A stretch of DNA of 64,000 nucleotides from Catenibacillus scindens (GCF_014202115.1 NZ_JACHFW010000005.1:1-64000); one strand, 5' to 3'. Shown: positions 36,012 through 45,615, numbered from the stretch's first letter. Notes: generated by a model not told the origin, from the sequence alone. Numbers and translations: made by a program.

Positions 36012-36707
36012 TCAGTCGATCACAGTAATGGATGTGATCACCGGCTGATTTTCTGCGGCCACGGTTCCGTTGGTATCCTCAACACGGGTGTCCTCGCAGA
36101 TCTGATCTACAATATCCATTCCGTCGGTCACCACGCCAAAGGCAGCGTACTGTCCGTCCAGGTAGGTACTGTCCTGTTGGACAATAAAAAACTGGGAGCT
36201 GGCGCTGTCGTAATCCTGGGCGCGTGCCATGGATATAACGCCCCGCGTGTGTGACAAAGAGTTGTCCACGCCATTGGCAGAAAACTCCCCTTTAATGGTA
36301 TTTTCCGAGCCTCCCATACCTGTCCCTGTAGGATCTCCTCCCTGGATCATAAAACCTTCAATGATCCGGTGAAAAGTCAGACCGTCATAAAAACCCTCCT
36401 GAGCCAGATTCATAAAATTGGTCACTGTAATGGGGGCGATATCCGCGTCCAGCTCTACGGAAATCACACCGTAATCCTGGACTTCAATCTCCACATGATG
36501 CTTTCCAGAAAACATTCCATCCTCGCCGGTCTCCAGGGCCGTATTTTCAGTTTCTCCCTGGGGCTGTGTCTCCCCGGTTCCATTTTCTTCTGAAGCAGCC
36601 TGGGAATCTTCCTTCTGAGCAGTATCCTGGCTGCAGGCGGCCACAGACATGGCCAGACACAGACAGGTTCCAACGGTAATCAACATTCTAAAAAGTTTAT
36701 TCACCAC
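36012..36707 (-). CDS. Cyclophilin-type peptidyl-prolyl isomerase lipoprotein
   Basis: A protein of about 231 residues. The N-terminus is a lipoprotein signal (about 20 hydrophobic residues ending in SVAAC), followed by an acidic, Gln/Thr-rich linker and a cyclophilin domain (VISVELDADIAPITVTNF, FHRIIEGFMIQGGDPTGTG, SSQFFIVQQDSTYLDGQYAAFG). It probably helps fold proteins at the outer face of the membrane. The start is uncertain: the best ribosome binding site (AAAGGA) favours a GTG at 36707, while in-frame ATGs at 36722 and 36713 lack good spacing. Confidence 0.88.
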   Translation of the reverse strand: MVNKLFRMLITVGTCLCLAMSVAACSQDTAQKEDSQAASEENGTGETQPQGETENTALETGEDGMFSGKHHVEIEVQDYGVISVELDADIAPITVTNFMNLAQEGFYDGLTFHRIIEGFMIQGGDPTGTGMGGSENTIKGEFSANGVDNSLSHTRGVISMARAQDYDSASSQFFIVQQDSTYLDGQYAAFGVVTDGMDIVDQICEDTRVEDTNGTVAAENQPVITSITVID

Positions 36708-36771
36708 TATCATTCCTTTCATTCATAGTCTCTTGTCAGCCTGGCGTTTGAACACGCACAGCCGGCGGCGG

Positions 36772-37512
36772 TTAAAACCTGTAAAATCCGGAACGGTTTT
36801 TCTTATGGGCAAGAGTATCAAAGAGCAGTTCCTTTTTATGATTGGCCACAAGGTATTCCGGAAAATTCACCTCTTTCAGAACATCCCTGGCAAATGGAAA
36901 ACGGCCCACATCCCCGGCGAAATGGGCGTCGCTGGAGACAATGACAGGCACCTCCATAGCTTTGCACAGGGTAAGCATCTTTATATCGTTGATCCGGGTA
37001 TTTTTCCGGAAACCTTTAGGATTTAATGAAGAATTGTTAATCTCAAGGAGCGTTTTCGTCTCCTTCGCCGCTGTGACCACCGCCTCATAATCCAGAGGAT
37101 ACCGCCCGTCATCGGGATGTCCGATGATATTAATATATGGATTTTTCATGACATTAATGACCGCCTGGGTATTCTCCTCCATACCGCCCGGCTCAATACA
37201 GGGCGTGTGAAGGCTGGCCACAGTAATGTCCAGACCTGCCAGCACATCCTCCGGCAAATCCACAGCGCCTTCAGGATTGAGAATATTTAGCTCCGCGCCA
37301 AACAAAAGCTCAACGCCCTCCATGCGCCGTGGAATCGCTTTAAAATTCTGGAAATAGTAAAGCTGGCATGTCCCCGGCATCTTCGGCGCGTGTTCTGTAA
37401 TTCCAAGCATATGCAGCCCCGCCATAGCCGCAGCATGAACCATCTCTGTGATGGTGCTGTAGGCGTGACCGCTGGCCAGAGTATGGGTGTGTAGATCCAG
37501 TAAAAAATTCAT
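36772..37512 (-). CDS. PHP-domain phosphoesterase (YcdX-like)
   Basis: A 246-residue PHP protein with the metal-binding series LDLHTHTLASGHAY, ITEHAP, GAELN, ASLHTPC, GHPDDGRY and VIVSSDAHFAGD. The order matches the YcdX-type family of trinuclear-zinc phosphatases. The substrate is unknown; related proteins act on small phosphate compounds. Its ATG overlaps the stop of the OLD-like gene (ATGA), so both are translated together. Confidence 0.86.
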   Translation of the reverse strand: MNFLLDLHTHTLASGHAYSTITEMVHAAAMAGLHMLGITEHAPKMPGTCQLYYFQNFKAIPRRMEGVELLFGAELNILNPEGAVDLPEDVLAGLDITVASLHTPCIEPGGMEENTQAVINVMKNPYINIIGHPDDGRYPLDYEAVVTAAKETKTLLEINNSSLNPKGFRKNTRINDIKMLTLCKAMEVPVIVSSDAHFAGDVGRFPFARDVLKEVNFPEYLVANHKKELLFDTLAHKKNRSGFYRF

Positions 37513-39377
37513 ATGTGTTCTCCTCTTTTCTTTCTGCTGTCAAAATAAACAAACCGGTCAATGGCGTCAAGAATATCCGCGAACTCTTCCCGCCCGGCCA
37601 GTTCAATATATTTTTCCAAAAGTTCCTGCTCTTTGTCTTTAAACCGTCCGTAAAAAATATCAAACAGGTTATGTCCGCGCATATAAATTTTAAAGGATTC
37701 ATAGTTTTCCTGCAAGTCTTTTATTGAATCAATATTTTTCCCCAAGATCTGAACCAGATGTTTTCCACTGGTAAGCCGGTGTAAATATTCTGTCCATTTG
37801 TCAAAAAGAGTCTCCCAGAAAGCCTCCTCGCTCTCCACAATCCCAAGCCTGACCATGATCTTTGGATTAAGAAAATAATTTTCAAAGGAATAATATTTTA
37901 AGATCAGCACATTTTTAGGCGTAACCCTGGGAAGCCGGTCCACATCCTCAAGATTGCGCTCCTCGTAATACTTGCACAACTGGCGGGCAAGCACTTTAGG
38001 GTCTTTCCCGTCGCCGTCCCTGATCATGAGAAACTGATCTTTAAGGTAGAGCTTGTTAATATACTTTAAATTGGCATACGTCTTAATATTGGTACAACTG
38101 TTGGTGGTAATAATAGCCACCCTTGAAAATGTGCCGTCCTCATTATAAATCTCAGAATAGTATTTTTTCAGCAGCAGGGGCAGCCGGCTTTTATCCTGGC
38201 GCCCTTCTACAATAAATACAAAGCTGACGTTCATCAGGTCTGTGGCGGTGTAGCCCAGATCGTCCAGGATCACATCAATATCTTTTGGGATACAGGCCAC
38301 AGAATAGCAGTCCTTATCCAGCAAAATCTGACGTATCTGGCGGGATGTAAAGTTAAAGATCATATTGGGCGAGTGAGTTGAGAAAAAGACCTGATTTTTC
38401 TTTGACAGGCGGTAGAGAATCTCCGCCGCCGATTTCTGAAGCTGTGGGTGGAGAAAAATCTCCGGATCCTCCATAAGGATAATGCAGGCGTTGCGGCTCT
38501 TCTCATCAATATAGGCTTCCAGCAGGGAGAGGATATAAATACTGCGCATACCTTCCCCAAGCTTTGTCACCGGCACCCGGCTTTCCCGCTCTTTATTGAC
38601 AGCGATACCCTGGATTTTCAGCAGCTCGCTGGACTCGATCCCGGCCCGGTATTCGATCCGGTCGGCAAATCCGCCGTTTTTGGCAAAATACTCATTAACC
38701 TTTTGGGCAAAGCGGCTCAGGTTAGATGAGTACAATTTATACTCTGTCAGCCGCATAGCCTCCATCACATTCAAATCCCCCGCTTTTTTTTGCTGGATCA
38801 GCCCGATACACTGAAAACAGTGGCGGCACTGGTGGCGGCTGTTAAAAATACACTGCTGGTCTTTCAGCCGCTGAAGAGTCTCGTCATCCTGAAACAAGAT
38901 CAGGTCATCCTCAATCTCATCAAGGTGTCGGAGGCTGTCAATAAAATAAATTTTCGGCAATATTTTAGGAATATCCGTATTATTCTTTTTATGGCCGTCA
39001 TCATAGCGGATACGTCCCCCGCTGCCGGCAATGAGGGAAAACTCAAGACAGTCCCCACATAGGGAGGGAAATCGGGCCATAAATACCCTCTTCCACGCCT
39101 CAAAGCTTTTATACCGGCAGATCACTCCACGGCTGTGAAGTTCCTCATAGTCCTGGACCTCAAAAATAATCTTGGCCCGAATGACGATATTTTGTTCCGG
39201 CTGAGAAAAATCCTGGACACTTAAAGGGTACTGGCCGCCAAGGAGGCGGACCGCGTCCAGGACCACCGTCTTTCCGGTATTGTTTTTGCCTACAAGAATA
39301 AGGGCGTTTTCAATATTCTCCAGAGTCATATGGCGAATGGACTTAAAGTTGTGGATTTCAAGGCGTCCGATCTTCAA
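37509..39377 (-). CDS. OLD-like ATPase with C-terminal TOPRIM-like region
   Basis: A 622-residue protein. The ABC-type ATPase domain starts with KIGRLEIHNFKSIRHMTLEN, with Walker A GKNNTGKT (30-37), the signature TKLGEGMRSIYILSLLEAYI (271-290), Walker B IILMEDPEIFLHPQ (299-312) and the H-loop FFSTHSPNM. A TOPRIM-like region follows with FIVEGRQDKSRLPLL (Glu391) and an Asp-rich RDGDGKD. The insertion between Walker A and signature holds CGDC (107-110) and CRHCFQC (184-190), possible metal ligands. OLD proteins are nucleases, some in phage defence. It is paired with a PHP gene, not with a UvrD-like helicase. Confidence 0.8.
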   Translation of the reverse strand: MKIGRLEIHNFKSIRHMTLENIENALILVGKNNTGKTVVLDAVRLLGGQYPLSVQDFSQPEQNIVIRAKIIFEVQDYEELHSRGVICRYKSFEAWKRVFMARFPSLCGDCLEFSLIAGSGGRIRYDDGHKKNNTDIPKILPKIYFIDSLRHLDEIEDDLILFQDDETLQRLKDQQCIFNSRHQCRHCFQCIGLIQQKKAGDLNVMEAMRLTEYKLYSSNLSRFAQKVNEYFAKNGGFADRIEYRAGIESSELLKIQGIAVNKERESRVPVTKLGEGMRSIYILSLLEAYIDEKSRNACIILMEDPEIFLHPQLQKSAAEILYRLSKKNQVFFSTHSPNMIFNFTSRQIRQILLDKDCYSVACIPKDIDVILDDLGYTATDLMNVSFVFIVEGRQDKSRLPLLLKKYYSEIYNEDGTFSRVAIITTNSCTNIKTYANLKYINKLYLKDQFLMIRDGDGKDPKVLARQLCKYYEERNLEDVDRLPRVTPKNVLILKYYSFENYFLNPKIMVRLGIVESEEAFWETLFDKWTEYLHRLTSGKHLVQILGKNIDSIKDLQENYESFKIYMRGHNLFDIFYGRFKDKEQELLEKYIELAGREEFADILDAIDRFVYFDSRKKRGEHI

Positions 39378-39481
39378 ATGGCATTCCTCCCTTCATCAGA
39401 GTTCCTTTTGGAGTTTATTCTACCATGCCAATAAACAAAATGAAACATTTTTTATCAGATGGGATATAGGCTCCATAAAGG

Positions 39482-39512
39482 CAATACCTCCGGCCTATCA
39501 GCCAGAGGTATT
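39482..39512 (-). terminator. Possible terminator after the transketolase genes
   Basis: AATACCTC and GAGGTATT form a stem around GGCC/GGCTGA. On the minus strand only a short CCTTTA follows, so termination is weakly supported. Confidence 0.4.
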
Positions 39513-39568
39513 ACCTTGTTACGACTATTTCTCTATTGATAATATAATTGGGGAATACGCCGCTGCGA

Positions 39569-40504
39569 TCAGCCCTTCATAACAACGGCGGCAATGCCTT
39601 CCCCGTCCAGCCCGTATTTATGGATCAGTTCCTTGGCCGGACCTGACTCACCGAAAACATCATTGATACCGATGCGTTTTAAAGGTGTCGGGCATTTTTC
39701 CCCAAGAACCTCGGCCACAGCGCTTCCAAGACCGCCGATGATAGAATGTTCTTCCACGGTAAATACCCGGCCGGTTTTTTGCGCTGCTTTAATCACCAGT
39801 TCCTCATCCAGAGGCTTGATGGTGTGGATGTTGATTACCTGGGCGCTAATTCCCTCCTTTTCAAGGATGCCGGCGGCCTCCAGGGCCCCGGACACACAAA
39901 GTCCTGTGGCAATGATAGTGCAGTCGCTGCCCTCCCGCAGTGTAATGCCTTTGCCGATCTCAAATTTGTAGGAAGCCTCATCGTTGATCACCGGCACGGC
40001 CAGACGGCCAAAGCGAAGGTACACAGGGCCTTCCCAGGCATAAGCGGCCTCCACCGCGGCTCTCGCTTCCACGTCATCGCAAGGGTTGATGACAACCATT
40101 CCGGGGATTGCACGCATAAGAGCGATATCTTCATTGCACTGGTGGGTGGCTCCGTCTTCCCCCACAGAAATTCCAGCATGGGTAGCGCCGATCTTTACGT
40201 TGAGATGGGGGTATCCGATGGAGTTTCTCACCTGCTCAAAAGCTCTGCCGGCGGCGAACATGGCAAATGTACTCATAAATGGTACAAAGCCACAGGTAGA
40301 AAGCCCTGCCGCAATGCCGGCCATATTGGCCTCGGCAATACCACAGTCGATATGCCGGTCAGGAAATGCCTTTTTAAATACGCCGGTCTTTGTAGCCGCC
40401 GCCAGGTCAGCGTCAAGAACAATAAGGTCTTTGTGGGCCTCCCCAAGTTTTACAAGGGCATTGCCGTAACTTTCACGGGTAGCGATAGGTTTTAATTCTG
40501 ACAC
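39569..40504 (-). CDS. Transketolase, C-terminal subunit
   Basis: A 311-residue protein equal to the pyrimidine-binding and C-terminal domains of transketolase (DLIVLDADLAAATKTG, RHIDCGIAEANMAGIAAGLS with the thiamine-activating Glu, HAGISVGEDGATHQ). With the next upstream gene it makes a split transketolase, common in clostridia. It moves two-carbon units between sugar phosphates in the non-oxidative pentose phosphate pathway. Its start overlaps the N-terminal subunit gene by 13 bases. Confidence 0.92.
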   Translation of the reverse strand: MSELKPIATRESYGNALVKLGEAHKDLIVLDADLAAATKTGVFKKAFPDRHIDCGIAEANMAGIAAGLSTCGFVPFMSTFAMFAAGRAFEQVRNSIGYPHLNVKIGATHAGISVGEDGATHQCNEDIALMRAIPGMVVINPCDDVEARAAVEAAYAWEGPVYLRFGRLAVPVINDEASYKFEIGKGITLREGSDCTIIATGLCVSGALEAAGILEKEGISAQVINIHTIKPLDEELVIKAAQKTGRVFTVEEHSIIGGLGSAVAEVLGEKCPTPLKRIGINDVFGESGPAKELIHKYGLDGEGIAAVVMKG

Positions 40505-41328
40505 AGCGCTTCACCAGCCTTTCTCAACTCTTCCATAGCAATGGCATATTGTTCGTCATTGGGAGCCGTGCCATGCCAGCCTACCTGATCTTCCATGAAG
40601 GACACGCCCCTGCCCTTAACTGTGTGGGCAATAATGGCTGTAGGCATACCATTAACAGTTTTCGCTTCGTTCATAGCTTTGCGGATCTCATCGAAGTCAT
40701 TGCCGTTAATATTAATCACATGAAAATTAAAACTCTCAAACTTTTTGTCAATAGGATATGGGGAACAAACCTCCTCCACAGGGCCGTCAATCTGGAGTTT
40801 ATTATTATCTACGATGACACACAGGTTGTCCAGCTTTCTGGAACCGGCAAACATAGCCGCTTCCCAGATCTGTCCCTCCTGGATCTCACCGTCGCCGCAC
40901 AAAGCGTAAACCCGGTAAGATTTCCCCTGAAGTTTTCCGCCCAGAGCCATACCTACGGCACAGGACAATCCCTGACCCAGAGAGCCGGAGGACATATCTA
41001 CGCCTGGGATATGCTTCATATCCGGATGGCCCTGAAGGTATGATCCTGTATGGCGCAGTGTCTTTAAATCTTCCACCGGGAAATATCCACGGTTAGCCAG
41101 GGTTGAGTAAAGGCCCGGCGCCGTGTGGCCTTTTGAAAGGACAAAACGGTCCCTGTCAGGATTTTTCGGGTTTGCCGGATCAATATTCATTTCTTCAAAA
41201 TACAAAAATGTAAAAATATCGGCCGCGGAAAGGGAGCCGCCCGGATGACCGGACTTGGCGCTGTGAACAGCGGTGACAATTCCTTTGCGTACTTCTACAG
41301 CCGTCTGCATCAGTTTTAAATTATCCAT
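40492..41328 (-). CDS. Transketolase, N-terminal subunit
   Basis: A 278-residue protein with the thiamine-diphosphate part of transketolase: SAKSGHPGGSLSAADIFTFLYF, SKGHTAPGLYSTLANRGYF, GSLGQGLSCAVGMALGGK and the GDGEIQEGQIWEAAMFAGSRKLDNLCVIVDNN motif that binds Mg2+ and thiamine diphosphate. It lies 36 bases after the aldolase gene. Confidence 0.92.
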   Translation of the reverse strand: MDNLKLMQTAVEVRKGIVTAVHSAKSGHPGGSLSAADIFTFLYFEEMNIDPANPKNPDRDRFVLSKGHTAPGLYSTLANRGYFPVEDLKTLRHTGSYLQGHPDMKHIPGVDMSSGSLGQGLSCAVGMALGGKLQGKSYRVYALCGDGEIQEGQIWEAAMFAGSRKLDNLCVIVDNNKLQIDGPVEEVCSPYPIDKKFESFNFHVININGNDFDEIRKAMNEAKTVNGMPTAIIAHTVKGRGVSFMEDQVGWHGTAPNDEQYAIAMEELRKAGEALCQN

Positions 41329-41364
41329 TTCTTCTCCTGTCTGCCGGCACTTGACCGGCCTAAA

Positions 41365-42018
41365 TCAATCACCGAAAACAGCTCTGTAATCTTTCTGGAA
41401 TTTTTCAATACCCTGATCTGTGAGAGGATGTTTTGTCATCTGCTCAATAACCTTATATGGGATTGTGGCAATATCCGCTCCCGCCAGAGCGCAGTCCGTT
41501 ACATGGATAGGATTGCGGATGGAAGCAGCGATAATCTCTGTCTCATAGCCATAGATATCAAAAATATCAGCGATGGTGCGGATCAGGTCAATCCCCGGCT
41601 GGTTGATATCGTCCAGTCTTCCGAGAAACGGAGATACATAGGTTGCCCCTGCTTGGGCTGCCAGCATGGCCTGGTTTGCCGTAAAGATCAGCGTCACATT
41701 TGTTTTAATGCCCTCCGCAGATAAAACTTTCACCGCTTTGAGCCCCTCAACAGTCATAGGAATCTTTACAACCATATTGGGATGGATGGCGGCAATCTGA
41801 CGTCCCTCCTGGATCATGCCTTGTGCATCAGTAGTTGTGGCTTTAACCTCGCCACTGATAGGGCCGTCTACGATGGAAGCGATCTCTTTAATTACTTCAT
41901 TAAAATCTCTGCCTTCTTTTGCGATGAGGGATGGGTTGGTGGTCACGCCGCAGATCACACCCATATCATTGGCCTTGCGGATATCCTCTACATTTGCTGT
42001 GTCAATAAAAAATTTCAT
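41365..42018 (-). CDS. Transaldolase-like fructose-6-phosphate aldolase (TalC/FSA)
   Basis: A 217-residue small transaldolase of the TalC/FSA group. It has [31 protein letters not shown], the Schiff-base Lys in [38 protein letters not shown] and [14 protein letters not shown]. It acts as transaldolase or as fructose-6-phosphate aldolase; the two cannot be told apart by eye. The start at 42018 has AAGGAAG upstream; an earlier in-frame start has none. It links transketolase to the pentose genes in the same operon. Confidence 0.9.
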   Translation of the reverse strand: MKFFIDTANVEDIRKANDMGVICGVTTNPSLIAKEGRDFNEVIKEIASIVDGPISGEVKATTTDAQGMIQEGRQIAAIHPNMVVKIPMTVEGLKAVKVLSAEGIKTNVTLIFTANQAMLAAQAGATYVSPFLGRLDDINQPGIDLIRTIADIFDIYGYETEIIAASIRNPIHVTDCALAGADIATIPYKVIEQMTKHPLTDQGIEKFQKDYRAVFGD

Positions 42019-42114
42019 ATTTTTTTCTTCCTTTCCTAATTTATAAACTCCTCCCAAAACAGGGGTAGCCTCACAGATTTTGTCCCGCTCCGGGGAACTT
42101 GGCGCCGCTTTGGA

Positions 42115-42813
42115 TCAGTGTTCCTGACCGTAATAAGCATTGGCGCCGTGTTTACGGTAGTAATGCTTATCCTGAAGAGACTGAGGCGCAGGCATGACCC
42201 GTGGATTGATCTGTTCACAGCGGGCCGCCATTTTAGCCACTTCCTCAAGGACAACAGCGTTATGTACAGCCTCTTTGGCATCCTTTCCCCATGTAAAAGG
42301 GCCGTGATTTTTACACAGGACCGCCGGCATAGCTATATAATCCAGCCCTTTTTCCTCAAAGGCGTCAGCGATAAGAATACCTGTATTTTTCTCGTAGGCT
42401 TCCTCAATCTCTTCTCTCGTCAGATTCCGGACACAGGGCACTTCCCCGTAGAGATAGTCCGCGTGGGTGGTGCCATAGCAAGGAATCCCCCGTCCCGCCT
42501 GAGCCCAGCTTGTGGCCCATGACGAGTGGGTGTGAACAACACCACCGATCTTTGGAAAACGCTGATATAACACCGCGTGGGTCGCCGTGTCGGAAGAAGG
42601 ATTATACCGGCCCTCTACTTTATTTCCATTAAGGTCCACAACAACCATATCCTCCGGAGACAGCTTTTCATACTCCACGCCGCTGGGCTTAATGACGAAG
42701 AGCCCAGACTCACGGTCAATACCGCTGACATTGCCCCAGGTAAAGGTTACAAGTCCGTACCTGGGCAAAAGCATATTCATCTCGTAAACTTCTTTTTTCA
42801 GTGCTTCAAGCAT
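42115..42813 (-). CDS. araD: L-ribulose-5-phosphate 4-epimerase
   Basis: A 232-residue class II aldolase-fold epimerase. It has [41 protein letters not shown] with two of the zinc His residues, [16 protein letters not shown] and [11 protein letters not shown] with the third His. These features and the length fit AraD/UlaF/SgaE, which convert L-ribulose 5-phosphate into D-xylulose 5-phosphate. With the kinase upstream and transketolase/aldolase downstream it forms a pentose route into central metabolism. The substrate source could be arabinose or ascorbate-type sugars. Confidence 0.93.
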   Translation of the reverse strand: MLEALKKEVYEMNMLLPRYGLVTFTWGNVSGIDRESGLFVIKPSGVEYEKLSPEDMVVVDLNGNKVEGRYNPSSDTATHAVLYQRFPKIGGVVHTHSSWATSWAQAGRGIPCYGTTHADYLYGEVPCVRNLTREEIEEAYEKNTGILIADAFEEKGLDYIAMPAVLCKNHGPFTWGKDAKEAVHNAVVLEEVAKMAARCEQINPRVMPAPQSLQDKHYYRKHGANAYYGQEH

Positions 42814-42842
42814 ATCTATCCGCTCCTTTACTGCCGCTTATT

Positions 42843-42901
42843 CCCGCAGCAGCAAGCCAAAGGAACGCGCCTGCGCCTACATCCGGTTTGCTGCTGCGAA
42901 A
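42843..42901. repeat. Inverted repeat in the kinase-araD gap
   Basis: CCCGCAGCAGCAAGCC and GGTTTGCTGCTGCGA are inverted around about 25 GC-rich bases that read GCGCCTGCGCC in the middle. It resembles the other intergenic hairpins and may protect or process the mRNA. There is no T-run. Confidence 0.5.
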
Positions 42902-42906
42902 TCTTT

Positions 42907-44514
42907 TTAATCCTCAAGATCCATCAAAGCCGCTGCTGCCGCAGCCTCAGCGCCAAGCCCTTCTTTGTAATGCCGGATAAAGGTTTCAAAACCTCTCACG
43001 CCTTCCGGGTCAGGGGCAAGACTTGTTCCTCTGTCGCTTCCGAATACTTTTTCAGACAGATAGTGTTCCAGACTTTCTCCATCCTCTTTGTAAAGCATAT
43101 AGGATGCCAGGAGAGCCATTCCCCAGGGACCTCCCTCACCGGCGGTCTCCATAACTGAAACCGGTGTGTTGATAGCGTCCGCCAAAATCTGCTGGCCCAC
43201 ACCTTTTGTTTTAAATAATCCTCCATGGCCAAGAATGGAGTCAATGGCTACCTGTTCTTCCTTGATGAGGATGTCCATTCCAATCTTCAACGCTCCAAGG
43301 GCTGAGTAAAGATGGGTTCGCATGAAGTTTGACAGAGAAAAAAGGCTTTTCGGGGAGCGCATAAACATAGGCCGTCCGTTTTCAATACCTGTAATATTTT
43401 CTCCGGACAAATATCCGTAGGATATCAGCCCTCCGCAGTCACAGTCCCCCTCCATGGCCTTATTGTACAGCATGCCGTACAGCCGGTTCATATCCACATC
43501 AATGCCAAAGCCTTCGGCAAATTCTTTAAACAATCCAACCCACGCATTGAGATCAGATGTACAATTGTTGGCATGAACCATGGCTACAGGGCTGCCGTCA
43601 GGTGTAGTCACCATGTCAATCTCCGGGTGAACCTTCTTTAAAGGCTTCTCCAAAACGACCATGGCAAATACTGACGTTCCCGCAGATACATTTCCTGTCC
43701 GGACAGCAACGCTGTTTGTAGCTGCCATACCTGTCCCGGCGTCGCCCTCCGGCGGGCAAAGAGGGATGCCCGCTTCAAGCTTTCCGCTCTCGTCAAGGAG
43801 GGCCGCCCCTTCCTTTGAGAGATATCCGGCATTTTCCCCGGAAATGAGGACACGGGGAAGGATATCTTCCAGCTTCCACGGATAATGACGATCCGCCACA
43901 AGAGCGTTAAACTTTTCTGCCATAGCCCCGTTATAGGTTTTCTTTTCTGAATTAATGGGGAACATTCCTGCGGCATCGCCAATACCGATGACCTTTTCCC
44001 CGGTAAGCTTCCAGTGGATATAGCCCGCCAGGGTCGTTATATAGTCAATATCTTTTACATGATCCTCGCCGTTTAAAATCGCCTGATACAGATGAGCGAT
44101 ACTCCAGCGCTCAGGAATATTATATTCAAACAAATCTGTCAGGCTGCGGGCCGCCGGCCCTGTTGTGCTGTTGCGCCATGTGCGGAAAGGTACAAGAAGC
44201 TCTCCGGAGGCGTCAAAGGCCATATAACCGTGCATCATAGCACTGAACCCAATGGCGCCTGCCCGATGAAGTTCCTCACCGTACTTTTCCATCACATTTT
44301 TGGTCAGAGCGCTGTAGCTTGCCCGAAGTCCCTGCCATATATCTTTCAGGGAATAGGTCCAATAGCCATTTTCCAGACGATTTTCCCACACATAATCTCC
44401 TGAAGCCACAGGACTGTGGTCTTCCCCCACAAGCACTGCCTTAATCCGGGTTGAACCCAGCTCAATACCTAAAACAGTCCGCCCCTGACGGATCATTTCT
44501 TTTATAGAACGCAC
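42907..44514 (-). CDS. FGGY-family carbohydrate kinase (probable ribulo/xylulokinase)
   Basis: A 535-residue sugar kinase. It has [17 protein letters not shown] for phosphate binding, [21 protein letters not shown], the catalytic-Asp region [32 protein letters not shown] and the late [20 protein letters not shown]. The protein starts with GTG, with GGGGG seven bases upstream. The araD gene follows, so L-ribulose is the best guess, but it is not a typical AraB and no araA is present. It is the first gene of the operon and lies downstream of stacked palindromes. Confidence 0.85.
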   Translation of the reverse strand: MRSIKEMIRQGRTVLGIELGSTRIKAVLVGEDHSPVASGDYVWENRLENGYWTYSLKDIWQGLRASYSALTKNVMEKYGEELHRAGAIGFSAMMHGYMAFDASGELLVPFRTWRNSTTGPAARSLTDLFEYNIPERWSIAHLYQAILNGEDHVKDIDYITTLAGYIHWKLTGEKVIGIGDAAGMFPINSEKKTYNGAMAEKFNALVADRHYPWKLEDILPRVLISGENAGYLSKEGAALLDESGKLEAGIPLCPPEGDAGTGMAATNSVAVRTGNVSAGTSVFAMVVLEKPLKKVHPEIDMVTTPDGSPVAMVHANNCTSDLNAWVGLFKEFAEGFGIDVDMNRLYGMLYNKAMEGDCDCGGLISYGYLSGENITGIENGRPMFMRSPKSLFSLSNFMRTHLYSALGALKIGMDILIKEEQVAIDSILGHGGLFKTKGVGQQILADAINTPVSVMETAGEGGPWGMALLASYMLYKEDGESLEHYLSEKVFGSDRGTSLAPDPEGVRGFETFIRHYKEGLGAEAAAAAALMDLED

Positions 44515-44574
44515 TTAAATCCCCCTATTCTTATCTTTCATATATTATGAGTTGCCAGACAAATGGGCATGAGA

Positions 44575-44602
44575 CACGGATTGCTCCGCACTCTCGAAAT
44601 CC
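44575..44602 (+). repeat. R4 module
   Basis: CACGGATTGCTCCGC followed by ACTCTCGAAATCC is shared with 57273-57307, where GCTTTGCG is inserted between the two halves. Confidence 0.5.
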
Positions 44603-44619
44603 TGCCCTATATATTTATA

Positions 44620-44654
44620 GGAAACGTCATAATAATTTTTATTATGACGTTTCC
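44620..44654. promoter_or_regulatory. Perfect inverted repeat in the kinase leader
   Basis: GGAAACGTCATAATAA and TTATTATGACGTTTCC are perfect 16-base arms with a 3-base spacer. It could be an operator or a stem in the leader RNA. Confidence 0.55.
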
Positions 44655-44659
44655 CGCGC

Positions 44660-44703
44660 CGATTTTTGCTGCACAAAGCGCAGATCTTTCCTTGCAAAAA
44701 TCG
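44660..44703. repeat. Inverted repeat between the two palindromes
   Basis: CGATTTTTGC (44660-44669) and GCAAAAATCG (44694-44703) are perfect arms with a 24-base spacer that contains further GCGC pairing options. Confidence 0.5.
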
Positions 44704-44724
44704 TGCGCATCCTCCCGGAGGTTT

Positions 44725-44760
44725 TATAGTAAACGACAAATATATTTGTCGTTTACTATA
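44725..44760. promoter_or_regulatory. 36-bp perfect palindrome upstream of the pentose operon
   Basis: TATAGTAAACGACAAATA is followed directly by its exact reverse complement TATTTGTCGTTTACTATA, with no spacer and no mismatch. It is far longer than a normal repressor site. An operator for a pentose regulator is possible, or it may be a dispersed palindromic repeat. The 327 bases between the kinase and the GH127 remnant hold only these repeats. Confidence 0.6.
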
Positions 44761-44841
44761 GAATAATACGCCTCAATCGGTGTGTCAATAGCTGAGAGCA
44801 ATATTTTGTTTATTGATTAAACTATTTTGTCCGGCAAATTG

Positions 44842-45615
44842 TCAGTTGCCCGAAAAAAACCGGTAATAAATTCCGTAGCGTTCCTCATCTCTCAGGAAAT
44901 GAGGGCTAAACACAAGGCTCTGGCCATCCGCTCCGGTAAAAATAAATCTTCCATCGCCGGCAGGCCATGAACCATGAGAGCCCGCTCAAAGGAAATTCTA
45001 AAGGTCAGCCCATCGAACCAGCAGCCATAAAAGACCACATAGCCGGATCTGAGGAGGTTTGCCTGCAATGAAAGCTCCGTCTCCTGCTCCTTCCATAGAA
45101 AACGGGCGTCTTCAAAGCGATTGATCCACAGCCTGTGTTCATCCTCGAAGGCAATGCCCGCCCAGGGCTTTGAAAAATTCTCCATGCCCGTTCCGGTACA
45201 ACACCAGAACTGATCAAAGGGCCGGGAGTAGACTTTAAAATATTCTGTGGCCATCGGCTGAAAATAGGTTGTCATACCGCTCTTATGGTTTTGGGATGAC
45301 AAAATAGCGTTAATATAGGTCTGTTCATCATAGTCGGCATACTTTTTCTCTCCGGTAAGAGAAAATAAAAGCCGTGACAATTTCAGCATATTATATGTAT
45401 TACATGTTTCACAATTACACTGGGTCCGCTCCCCGTTCAGAATATCCGGCGCCCCTAAATGTTCCCACTCACTATTGCCACCGGTAATATATGTGTGGTG
45501 TCTTGTCACGATCATCCAGAAGTTGGCCGCCGCCTTCAGATAAAAATCCTCTTTCCTTCCGGATACGATATACCGCTTCAGTGCCCCGGTCATTTTAGGA
45601 ATGGTGGTGTTTGCG
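44842..45615 (-). pseudogene. GH127 beta-L-arabinofuranosidase remnant
   Basis: The frame holds KHANTTIPKM, TYITGGNSEWEHLGAPDIL, GERTQCNCETCNTYNMLKLS (with Cys ligands of the family's zinc site), MTTYFQPMATEYFKVYSRPF and DQFWCCTGTGMENFSK, all diagnostic for GH127. The N-terminal half is missing; the sequence ends abruptly at the junction with the YesL remnant near 45615. The last part is broken as well: one frame stops at 44892, while the neighbouring frame reads FTGADGQSLVFSPHFLRDEE RYGIYYRFFSGN and stops at 44842, which is a typical GH127 end. It once would have released L-arabinose for the pentose operon beside it. Confidence 0.85.

Noticed and set aside
37509-39377. Gabija-type defence system
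   Set aside because: Gabija needs a UvrD-like helicase gene beside the OLD-like gene; none is present here. The neighbour is a PHP phosphoesterase.
44725-44760. Firm call as an AraR operator
   Set aside because: The palindrome contains ACAAATATATTTGT, which is only loosely like the known AraR site ATTTGTACGTACAAAT, and its length suggests a repeat as much as an operator.
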